A stretch of DNA of 12,454 bases from an uncultured Eubacteriales bacterium (lineage in GTDB: Bacteria; Bacillota; Clostridia; Peptostreptococcales; Anaerovoracaceae): positions 1 to 12,454 of the forward strand of contig CAJUEB010000054.1 of the NCBI GenBank assembly GCA_910585135.1. Direction: 5' to 3'. A program made the translations under genes and the position numbers. A model generated the notes under the pieces. That model had not been told where the DNA came from. It searched no databases and was given only the letters and a program-made list of their open reading frames with translations. Positions 6,414-12,454 of this stretch are shown in pieces; the first letter of the stretch is position 1; each line of letters opens with the position of its first letter.

Positions 6414-6797
6414 ATGAATACAGCGAAAGGACATGGGGAAGACGCGGTAAAAATTTCGGATGAAGTGATTGCGGTATGTGCGGTGAACGCTGCTTTAAAA
6501 ACGGAAGGCGTGGCGAATCTGGCCGGCGGCTTTTCCAACACCCTTTCCCGCAATATACTGGGAAAAGAACTGATGTCCAAGGGCATTAAGGTATCCCAGG
6601 GGGAAGAAGGGGTTACGATCGACGTACACATCATCGTCAAGTACCATGTGAAGATCCCAGCCGTTGCCTGGGACATACAGGAAAATGTCAAGAAGGAAGT
6701 CCAGTCCATGACAGAGCTTCCTGTAAAAGCCGTCAACATACATGTGCAAGGTGTTGAAATACCATCGGAGGAAAAAAATACAAATGACAAGAAATGA
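6414..6797 (+). CDS. Asp23/YqhY family envelope stress-related protein
   Basis: A 127-residue Asp23 (DUF322) protein related to YqhY and YloU. It contains the whole family core: VKISDEVIAVCAVNAALKTE, GVANLAGGF, SKGIKV, VTIDVHIIVKYHVKIPAVAW, DIQENVKKEVQSMT and the closing VKAVNIHVQGV. Family members are linked to cell-envelope homeostasis, and YqhY of B. subtilis affects acetyl-CoA carboxylase activity; the precise biochemical role is not settled. ATG 6414 is chosen because GAGGTG (6404-6409) precedes it and the predicted transcript begins near 6372; ATG 6378 in the same frame would add 12 residues unlike the family (NGIAAVQQRWF) with almost no leader. It is the first gene of the right-hand operon, and its end overlaps the nusB start by 14 bases. 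In many Firmicutes the gene sits right beside nusB. Confidence 0.88.
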   Translation: MNTAKGHGEDAVKISDEVIAVCAVNAALKTEGVANLAGGFSNTLSRNILGKELMSKGIKVSQGEEGVTIDVHIIVKYHVKIPAVAWDIQENVKKEVQSMTELPVKAVNIHVQGVEIPSEEKNTNDKK

Positions 6798-7188
6798 AGC
6801 ACGGGAAATTCTGATGCAGATCATGTACGAAATGGATGCCGCCAAATGCATGGACAAGGAGACAGCGGCCAGGCTTTCAGAAGAAAGGCTGGCTGGAAAC
6901 CATAAGCAGAGGGGACAAGCATTGCTTTGCCATATTATCGAACATTTATCGGAACTCGATGATCTCATCAATGCGAGCAGCAAATCGTGGAAGACGGGCA
7001 GAATGCCCCGTGTGGATCTGGCGATCATGCGGCTTGCCCTCGGTGAGATACGATACGGGGAGGATGTCCCTAAAGTCGTTGCCATCAACGAAGCCATCAA
7101 CCTGGCAAAAAAATACAGCACACAGCGTTCTTCCCGGTTTATTCATGGTGTTCTCGGCGCAATTATAAATAAAAATGAAGATGCATGA
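6784..7188 (+). CDS. nusB: Transcription antitermination factor NusB
   Basis: A 134-residue all-helical RNA-binding protein that, with NusE (S10), binds boxA RNA and supports antitermination on rRNA operons. ATG 6784 gives the typical beginning MTRNEAREILMQIMYEMD, with GGAGGA (6767-6772) 11 bases upstream. The C-terminal signature is intact: MPRVDLAIMRLALGEIRYG, VPKVVAINEAINLAKKYS and SSRFIHGVLGAI. Length is standard (about 130-150). The start overlaps asp23 and the end overlaps the next gene by 14 bases, so translation of the three is probably coupled. Confidence 0.95.
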   Translation: MTRNEAREILMQIMYEMDAAKCMDKETAARLSEERLAGNHKQRGQALLCHIIEHLSELDDLINASSKSWKTGRMPRVDLAIMRLALGEIRYGEDVPKVVAINEAINLAKKYSTQRSSRFIHGVLGAIINKNEDA

Positions 7189-8143
7189 TCAATATATATT
7201 AGGGATTGACACGAGCAATTATAAGACATCGATTGCGGTAACGGACAAACAGCAGTCGGTTCTTTACGATGACCGCCGTTTTTTAACCGTAAAACAAGGA
7301 GAACGGGGACTGCGCCAATCGGATGCCTTGTTTCAGCATATCAAAAATCTGCCTGAAATGATGGAAACGCTCAGGGAAAGCTTTCAAGGAAGGTTTGATG
7401 CTATCGCATATTCTTCAAAGCCGCGTCCTTGCGAGGGTTCGTATATGCCGGTTTTCCTGGCCGGGGAGAGCTACGGCAGGACGCTGGCTGCGGCTATGCA
7501 CATTCCCGTCGTCGGGTTTTCCCATCAGGAGGGACATATCGAAGCGGTGAAAGCATTCTCTTCCTTGCAGGGCGAACGTGCATTTCTCGCTTGTCATTTT
7601 TCCGGCGGAACGAGCGAGCTGTTACAGGTTACGGAAAAAGAGCCGCAACAGGCAGGCTATGAGATCGCCGTTGTCGGCGGCTCGAAAGACATCGCCTTCG
7701 GACAGGTTTTAGACCGGGCAGGCGTAGCCTTGGGGATGGGCTTTCCGGCAGGCGCTGAAATGGATGAAATCGCACTACATGCGGAATGCGCCAGCACTAT
7801 TTTAACGCAGATCAAGGTGAAGGATGCATGGCTGAATCTTTCCGGCATCGATACGCAGGTCAAGAACCTGCTGTGTGATATCGATGCATACGATCCTTTG
7901 ATCCGGGAACTGTTTGATAAAATCGTCTCTGCCATGGAAAAAATGATTTTACAGGGTGCGGAAAAAACAGGGATTGAAAAGGTTCTGCTGGCGGGCGGCG
8001 TAGCCTCCAGCCAATATATCAGGAAACGATTGCCGGTAAGGCTCAAGAAGGCAGGCATAACGGCTGTATTTGGCCGCGATGGTTTATCGCAGGATAACGC
8101 TGTGGGAACTGCACTTTTGGGAGGAAAGCAATTATGGCGGTGA
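7175..8143 (+). CDS. TsaD/Kae1-like paralog (glycoprotease M22 family), function unknown
   Basis: A 322-residue protein with the ASKHA fold of TsaD/Kae1. Visible motifs: the phosphate loop ILGIDTSNYKTSIAV (8-22), metal-type histidines in FSHQEGHIEA (H117, H121), FSGGTSELL (142-150, where TsaD has SGGHT), GQVLDRAGVALGMGFPAG (176-193), LLAGGVASS (271-279) and SQDNAVGTAL (D307). It differs from canonical TsaD, which makes the t6A base of tRNA, in KPRPCEGSYMPVF (82-94), which replaces the usual TxGPGL segment, and in the altered SGGT motif. Such a paralog is commonly seen beside nusB and xseA in Clostridia and is often labelled O-sialoglycoprotein endopeptidase, a historical name that should not be trusted. 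The real activity is unknown; metal and nucleotide binding look preserved. The start is uncertain (ATG 7175 or 7181): neither has a clear ribosome binding site, and it overlaps nusB. Confidence 0.85.
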   Translation: MKMHDQYILGIDTSNYKTSIAVTDKQQSVLYDDRRFLTVKQGERGLRQSDALFQHIKNLPEMMETLRESFQGRFDAIAYSSKPRPCEGSYMPVFLAGESYGRTLAAAMHIPVVGFSHQEGHIEAVKAFSSLQGERAFLACHFSGGTSELLQVTEKEPQQAGYEIAVVGGSKDIAFGQVLDRAGVALGMGFPAGAEMDEIALHAECASTILTQIKVKDAWLNLSGIDTQVKNLLCDIDAYDPLIRELFDKIVSAMEKMILQGAEKTGIEKVLLAGGVASSQYIRKRLPVRLKKAGITAVFGRDGLSQDNAVGTALLGGKQLWR

Positions 8144-9348
8144 AACCGATCAAGGTGTCACAATTAAATAATTATATCAAGAGGATTCTCCAGACCGATC
8201 CGATCCTCGGCAATATTTCGGTAACGGGGGAAATTTCTAATTTCAGAAAGCCTGGCAGAAATGCGCATGCCTACTTTTCCTTGAAGGATCAGACGAGCAG
8301 CGTCCGTTGTTTTTTGAGCGGGGATAAATATGCCTGCCTCGATTTTGAACTGGAGGAGGGTATGGAGGTCATCGTACATGGCTTCATTTACCTGCACATT
8401 CCAAACGGACAATACTCGATCAATATCAGCGTCATAGAGGCGGCAGGGCAGGGTGATCTGGCCGCCGCCTTCGCACAATTGAAGGCGAAGCTTGCGGCAG
8501 AAGGGCTCTTTGACCAGAAGTATAAAAAGGCTATTCCTGGTTTTCCGCATAAAGTCGCGGTCGTCACATCCGCCTCCGGCGCTGCCGTGCGGGATATCCA
8601 GAAAATCATCCGCCAAAAGAATGATTATGTGGATATTCTCATCTATCCCGTGCTGGTTCAAGGCGTGAATGCCGCTGGTGAAATTTCGGCGGCGATCGAC
8701 GACCTGAACGAGAACCACAAAGATGTGGACGTGATGATCGTAGGAAGGGGCGGCGGTTCTGCCGAAGATCTATGGGCGTTTAACGAAGAAATCGTGGCCA
8801 GGAGCATTTTCCGCTCACAAATTCCCGTTATTTCCGCCGTCGGTCACGAAACGGATTTTACGATCGCTGATTTCGTCGCCGATCTGCGGGCGGAAACGCC
8901 GACAGCGGCGGCGGATAAAGCAGTTCCCGATACCTTTTTGATGCGGGAATATCTGGCGGAGTTACAGATCGAGATGAAACGAAACCTGCGAATGGTCATG
9001 GAGGACCGGCGAAAAGCGCTTGCGCTTTGCGATCCCCATAGCTTCGGGCGGGACATTCAGAGCCGGATCGCCATGGAACAGATGCGAGCCGAAACGCTCC
9101 GTGCTGAAATGGAAAAACAAGTGGCAGGCAAGGTCAGTGAGTGCCGCCACAGGCTTGCACTTTTGAAGGAAACGCTCGATGGGGCAGACCCGAAACGGAT
9201 CTTGCAGAAAGGATATTCCGTGGTTACGGATGAGACAGGACATATCGTCAAGGATGCTTCGCTGCTAAAATGCGACCAGATGATAAAAATAGAAGCAGCG
9301 GCGGGTTTTGCCGAAGCCCGCGTAACAAAAGCGGGAAAGGAGCGGTGA
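8134..9348 (+). CDS. xseA: Exodeoxyribonuclease VII large subunit
   Basis: A 404-residue catalytic subunit of exonuclease VII, which with several XseB subunits degrades single-stranded DNA to oligonucleotides in the cytoplasm. Domains: N-terminal OB fold (about 1-102; VTGEISNFRKPGRNAHAYFS), catalytic domain (about 125-265; VAVVTSASGAAVRDI, DVMIVGRGGGSAEDLWAFNE, PVISAVGHETDFTIADFVAD, RAETPTAAAD), a coiled coil (about 268-350) and the closing PKRILQKGYSVV. The protein is somewhat shorter than those of E. coli and B. subtilis (about 450), probably through a shorter coiled coil. The start ATG 8134 follows GGGAGGAAAG (8119-8128) and overlaps the preceding gene by 10 bases; xseB begins 2 bases after the stop. 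Confidence 0.95.
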   Translation: MAVKPIKVSQLNNYIKRILQTDPILGNISVTGEISNFRKPGRNAHAYFSLKDQTSSVRCFLSGDKYACLDFELEEGMEVIVHGFIYLHIPNGQYSINISVIEAAGQGDLAAAFAQLKAKLAAEGLFDQKYKKAIPGFPHKVAVVTSASGAAVRDIQKIIRQKNDYVDILIYPVLVQGVNAAGEISAAIDDLNENHKDVDVMIVGRGGGSAEDLWAFNEEIVARSIFRSQIPVISAVGHETDFTIADFVADLRAETPTAAADKAVPDTFLMREYLAELQIEMKRNLRMVMEDRRKALALCDPHSFGRDIQSRIAMEQMRAETLRAEMEKQVAGKVSECRHRLALLKETLDGADPKRILQKGYSVVTDETGHIVKDASLLKCDQMIKIEAAAGFAEARVTKAGKER

Positions 9349-9350
9349 GG

Positions 9351-9536
9351 ATGAGCGAACAGAAAGATTTTGAAACGGTGTTAAAAAAGCTGGAAGAGAC
9401 GTCGCAAAAGCTGAAATCAGAAGAGATTTCTTTAGCGGACGCCATCAAAAGCTATGAAGAAGGCATAAAATATTACAATGAATGCAATGATATTTTGGAA
9501 AAAGCAAGCCAAAAAATCGAAACCCTTACCAAATAA
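9351..9536 (+). CDS. xseB: Exodeoxyribonuclease VII small subunit
   Basis: A 61-residue helical protein that packs along the coiled coil of XseA and is required for exonuclease VII activity. It shows the family pattern FETVLKKLEETSQKLKSEEI, then SLADAIKSYEEGIKYYNECN, and ends ASQKIETLTK. ATG 9351 is chosen over an in-frame ATG at 9270, which lies inside xseA and would add 27 unrelated residues; AAAGGAG (9336-9342) and GTGAGG are upstream. The stop codon merges with the ribosome binding site of ispA. Confidence 0.95.
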   Translation: MSEQKDFETVLKKLEETSQKLKSEEISLADAIKSYEEGIKYYNECNDILEKASQKIETLTK

Positions 9537-9547
9537 GGAGGTGTGTT

Positions 9548-10444
9548 ATGGAGGATTATACGTTTGAAGATTACAAGAGTCTCGTAGAAAAACATTTAAT
9601 GGATTTTATCCCGGACGTGGATCACAAAAGCATAACGCTCTACGAAGCAATGAAATACAGCCTGACCGCCGGCGGGAAACGGATTCGCCCGGTGCTTTTG
9701 CTGGCGGCTTGCGATTTTTGCGGCGGAAAGGTGGAGGATGCATTGCCTTACGCCTGCGCCATCGAATATATCCACACATATTCTTTGATTCATGATGATT
9801 TGCCTTGCATGGATGATGATGACCTGAGGCGCGGCATGCCAACCAATCACAAGGTCTATGGGGAAGCAATGGCAGTTTTGGCAGGCGACGGATTGCAGTC
9901 TGCCGCATACGAAGCGATGAACCGCGACATGATTCTCTATTTTGATAATGCTGTTGCGTTGAAAAAAAGAATAAACGCATCCTACGAAATTACCAAGGGC
10001 GCCGGCTGCCGTGGCATCGTTGCCGGACAGGTGGCCGATATGGAGGCGATGGACAGATCTTCCTCCAAGGAAATGCTGGACTATATCCATATTACGAAAA
10101 CTTCTGCTTTGATCGTGGCTGCGGTCAGAGCCGGGGCACACCTGGGAAATCCAGATGATGAGATGCTGGATAACCTGACGGTCTTTGCCGAAAACCTGGG
10201 GCTTGCATTTCAGATCCGGGACGATATTCTCGATGTAGAAGGACTGGAAGAAGAAATGGGCAAGAAAGCGGGGATGGATTTGATCAATAAGAAAGTGACG
10301 TATCCTGCACTTTACGGATTGGAAGAATCGAGGAAATGGCTGGAAACATTGACAAACACAGCAATCGATGCATTGGGGCAGTATTACGATAATGCAGAAG
10401 TCTTTACAAAACTGGCAAGACAACTGGCAATAAGGGGTAATTAA
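9548..10444 (+). CDS. ispA: Short-chain polyprenyl (farnesyl/geranyl) diphosphate synthase
   Basis: A 298-residue prenyltransferase that joins isopentenyl diphosphate to allylic primers, giving C15 (and possibly C10 or C20) precursors for undecaprenyl phosphate, quinones and prenylated products. Hallmarks: GGKRIRPVLL (42-51), the first aspartate-rich motif DDLPCMDDDDLRRG (83-96), GQVADM (160-165), the second aspartate-rich motif FQIRDDILD (221-229) and NKKVTYPALYG (247-257). Length and the DDxPxMD spacing fit bacterial IspA-type enzymes. ATG 9548 follows AAGGAGG (9535-9541), which overlaps the xseB stop. It is immediately followed by dxs, so two steps of the same isoprenoid supply route are co-transcribed. 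The exact chain length of the product cannot be read from sequence alone. Confidence 0.93.
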   Translation: MEDYTFEDYKSLVEKHLMDFIPDVDHKSITLYEAMKYSLTAGGKRIRPVLLLAACDFCGGKVEDALPYACAIEYIHTYSLIHDDLPCMDDDDLRRGMPTNHKVYGEAMAVLAGDGLQSAAYEAMNRDMILYFDNAVALKKRINASYEITKGAGCRGIVAGQVADMEAMDRSSSKEMLDYIHITKTSALIVAAVRAGAHLGNPDDEMLDNLTVFAENLGLAFQIRDDILDVEGLEEEMGKKAGMDLINKKVTYPALYGLEESRKWLETLTNTAIDALGQYYDNAEVFTKLARQLAIRGN

Positions 10445-10445
10445 T

Positions 10446-12302
10446 ATGAACAACTATCTGGCGAAGCACCAGTTCCCAGAGGATCTCAAAACCATGAGCT
10501 ATGACGAGCTGGAGCTTCTCACCTATGAAATACGGGATTTTTTGGTGGAAGAGGTTTCTAAAACAGGAGGCCATCTGGCGTCGAACCTCGGAATTGTAGA
10601 GCTCACTGCGGCTTTGCATCGGACCTTTGATTCCCCGACCGATAAGCTGATCTGGGACGTAGGGCATCAGACCTATGTCCATAAAATACTGACAGGACGC
10701 ATGGAGCAATTTGAAACCCTCCGTCAGATGGAGGGCTTGAGCGGTTTTCCTAAGACATGGGAAAGTGAACACGATATTTTCAATACAGGCCATAGCAGCA
10801 CATCGATTTCACTTGGGCTGGGGATGGCCACCGCAAGGGACATTGCCGGAGAGGATTACCGGGTCGTGTCCATCATCGGAGATGGCGCGATGACGGGCGG
10901 CATGGCGTTCGAGGCAATGAACAACGCGGCGGCACTCAAAAGCAACATGATCGTCGTACTCAACGATAACGGGATGTCCATTTCCAAGAACACGGGCGGA
11001 TTTTCCAAATACCTGGGAAAGCTGCGAAGCTCAGGAAAATACATTTCCATGAAGGAGCAGATCAAGAAGAATGTTTCCCGTGTGCCGCTGATCGGGGAAG
11101 GCGTTGTGGCCGGAATGCAGCATACGAGGGATTTTATCAAATACGCGGTGATCGACGGCGCATTGTTTGAAGAGCTTGGTTTTAAATATTTCGGCCCGGT
11201 GGACGGACACAACATAAAAGAATTGTGCGAAACCTTTACGCTTGCCAAAAACATCAAAGGACCTGTCCTGATCCACGCGATCACACAAAAGGGAAAAGGA
11301 TACAGCAAGGCGGAAGAAAAACCAGACCAGTTTCACGGAATTGGGCCATTTTATATGGAAACAGGGCTTCCCAGGAAAGCACCCGGCGCGAAATCCTATT
11401 CGCAGGTATTTGGCGATAAGCTTTTAGATATGGCCAGCCATGATAAACGCATCGTGGCAGTAGGTGCAGCCATGCTGGAGGGAACCGGGCTTGCCCCATT
11501 TCATAAAAAATTCCCCGAAAGAACATTTGACGTAGGAATTGCGGAGAGCCATGCGATAACGTTTGCGGCGGGGCTTGCCAAAGCGGGCATGAAGCCGTTT
11601 GTCGCCATATATTCTACATTCCTGCAAAGAAGCTATGACCAGATCATGGAAGATGTATGCCTGCAAGATCTTCCCGTCGTATTTTGCATCGACCGCGCCG
11701 GGATCGTCGGGGCGGACGGAGAAACCCATCACGGGATATATGATTTGAGCTATTTGCGTCACATTCCGAATCTGACGGTCATAGCGCCCCGGGATGGCAG
11801 CCAGTTAAAAGCGATGATGGAATTTGCGGTATCGCTGGGGCATCCGTGCGCGATTCGGTATCCAAGGGCGGCGGCCTACGATCCAGGACAGGAAACGAAG
11901 CTACATATGGGCGAGGCGCAGAAGCTGCGGGAAGGCAGCGACCTGGAAATCTGGTCGGTCGGCGCGATGGCAGAAAAAGCCGTCAAGGCCGCTGATCTCC
12001 TTGCGAAAAAAAACATCGATGTGAGCGTGATCGATATGACGTTTGTAAAACCGCTTGACACAAAGCGGCTGCGGCGTTCTGTGGCAAAATATCCGCTGAT
12101 CGTTACGCTGGAAGACAACATATTGGAAGGAGGCGCTGGAGAAGCAATCAATGCTTTGCTGGTAAACGATCCTGTTAAGGTCGTCAACATCGGATGGCCG
12201 AATGATTTTATCGAACATGGAACGAGCGAGGAACTGTACCAAAAGTATGGCATGGATGCAGAATCCATCGCAGAAAGGATATTGCAGGAACTTGAAGGAT
12301 AG
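10446..12302 (+). CDS. dxs: 1-Deoxy-D-xylulose-5-phosphate synthase
   Basis: A 618-residue thiamine-diphosphate enzyme that condenses pyruvate and glyceraldehyde 3-phosphate, the first step of the MEP isoprenoid pathway. Motifs in order: GGHLASNLGIVELTAALH (41-58), WDVGHQTYVHK (70-80), FNTGHSSTSIS (112-122), the cofactor motif from IGDGAMTGG (144-152) to NDNGMSIS (173-180), FGPVDGHN (249-256), the transketolase pyrimidine domain with catalytic glutamate E367 in VGIAESHAITFAAG, and DRAGIVGADGETHHG (416-430). A C-terminal transketolase domain completes the normal length. The usual AEQHA is AESHA here, a minor change. AAGGGG (10432-10437) precedes the ATG, one base after the ispA stop. The gene shows that this organism uses the MEP rather than (or besides) the mevalonate route. 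The end overlaps tlyA. Confidence 0.97.
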   Translation: MNNYLAKHQFPEDLKTMSYDELELLTYEIRDFLVEEVSKTGGHLASNLGIVELTAALHRTFDSPTDKLIWDVGHQTYVHKILTGRMEQFETLRQMEGLSGFPKTWESEHDIFNTGHSSTSISLGLGMATARDIAGEDYRVVSIIGDGAMTGGMAFEAMNNAAALKSNMIVVLNDNGMSISKNTGGFSKYLGKLRSSGKYISMKEQIKKNVSRVPLIGEGVVAGMQHTRDFIKYAVIDGALFEELGFKYFGPVDGHNIKELCETFTLAKNIKGPVLIHAITQKGKGYSKAEEKPDQFHGIGPFYMETGLPRKAPGAKSYSQVFGDKLLDMASHDKRIVAVGAAMLEGTGLAPFHKKFPERTFDVGIAESHAITFAAGLAKAGMKPFVAIYSTFLQRSYDQIMEDVCLQDLPVVFCIDRAGIVGADGETHHGIYDLSYLRHIPNLTVIAPRDGSQLKAMMEFAVSLGHPCAIRYPRAAAYDPGQETKLHMGEAQKLREGSDLEIWSVGAMAEKAVKAADLLAKKNIDVSVIDMTFVKPLDTKRLRRSVAKYPLIVTLEDNILEGGAGEAINALLVNDPVKVVNIGWPNDFIEHGTSEELYQKYGMDAESIAERILQELEG

Positions 12303-12454
12303 GTTAGATGTCATCTTAACGGAGCGAAATTTGTTTTCTTCCAGGGAAAAAGCGAAAGCATCCGTCATGGCCGGACTGATCTACGTCGACGGCCAGCGCA
12401 TCGATAAACCGGGAACTCCTGTTAAAAAAGATGCGGAAATCACTGTGAAAGAAG
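12292..12454 (+). CDS. tlyA: TlyA family rRNA 2'-O-methyltransferase, N-terminal S4 domain (3' end outside the window)
   Basis: The first 54 codons of a TlyA/hemolysin A family gene. The visible part is an S4-type RNA-binding domain: KDRLDVILTERNLFSSREKA, VMAGLIYVDGQRIDKPGTPV and KDAEITVKE, matching the family pattern RLDxxLxxRGL-x-SRxxA-xxxIxxGxVxVNG. TlyA proteins methylate ribose on 16S and/or 23S rRNA; the methyltransferase (FtsJ-like) domain would lie beyond the right edge. The start is TTG 12292, overlapping dxs by 11 bases: no ATG precedes the conserved RLD, and AAAGGA (12274-12279) or the closer AGGA (12286-12289) may serve as ribosome binding site. Its position after dxs is the common clostridial arrangement. 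Confidence 0.88.
   Translation, partial: MKDRLDVILTERNLFSSREKAKASVMAGLIYVDGQRIDKPGTPVKKDAEITVKE

Noticed and set aside
9596..10453. Long 285-codon open frame on the - strand opposite ispA.
   Set aside because: It mirrors a clearly coding ispA, is rich in Cys, His and Ile in the way antisense frames are, and resembles no family.

Overview
The window comes from an endospore-forming member of the Clostridia (Firmicutes/Bacillota) with moderate GC. The evidence is a spoIIIA sporulation operon at the left edge, strong GGAGG-type ribosome binding sites, several TTG starts, and the gene order asp23-nusB-(TsaD paralog)-xseA-xseB-ispA-dxs-tlyA, which is familiar from clostridial genomes downstream of spoIIIA. 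The family or genus cannot be resolved from this stretch alone.

Layout. (1) 1-1793, + strand: the 3' end of spoIIIAE, then spoIIIAF, spoIIIAG and spoIIIAH, tightly packed and partly overlapping. They end at a strong intrinsic terminator at 1862-1893. Two of the four are unusually short: spoIIIAF encodes only a two-helix membrane hairpin of 57 residues, and spoIIIAG (136 residues) appears to lack the insertion that splits the ring-building domain in Bacillus subtilis. (2) 1850-6164: a self-contained cassette made of an AraC-family regulator (- strand), a divergent YtcJ-type amidohydrolase (+) and an APC-superfamily permease (+), closed by a terminator at 6238-6285. It looks like an uptake-and-hydrolysis unit for an unidentified amide or amine compound, set between spoIIIA and the housekeeping operon. 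(3) From about 6357, + strand: an extended -10 promoter followed by asp23, nusB, a TsaD/Kae1 paralog, xseA, xseB, ispA, dxs and the 5' end of tlyA. Gaps are tiny or genes overlap, so this is almost certainly one transcription unit.

How the genes work together. The spoIIIA products build the mother-cell half of the SpoIIIA-SpoIIQ channel that keeps the forespore active after engulfment. In the cassette, the permease would bring in a substrate, the metal-dependent hydrolase would cleave it, and the AraC protein would control both from overlapping divergent promoters. The right-hand operon mixes envelope-linked Asp23, antitermination (NusB), exonuclease VII (XseAB), the start of isoprenoid synthesis (Dxs, IspA) and rRNA methylation (TlyA).

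No tRNA, rRNA, CRISPR array, insertion sequence or phage gene was seen. The points most worth a second look are the stripped-down SpoIIIAF/SpoIIIAG pair, the uncharacterised TsaD paralog, and the regulated hydrolase-permease cassette with its long-tailed AraC protein.
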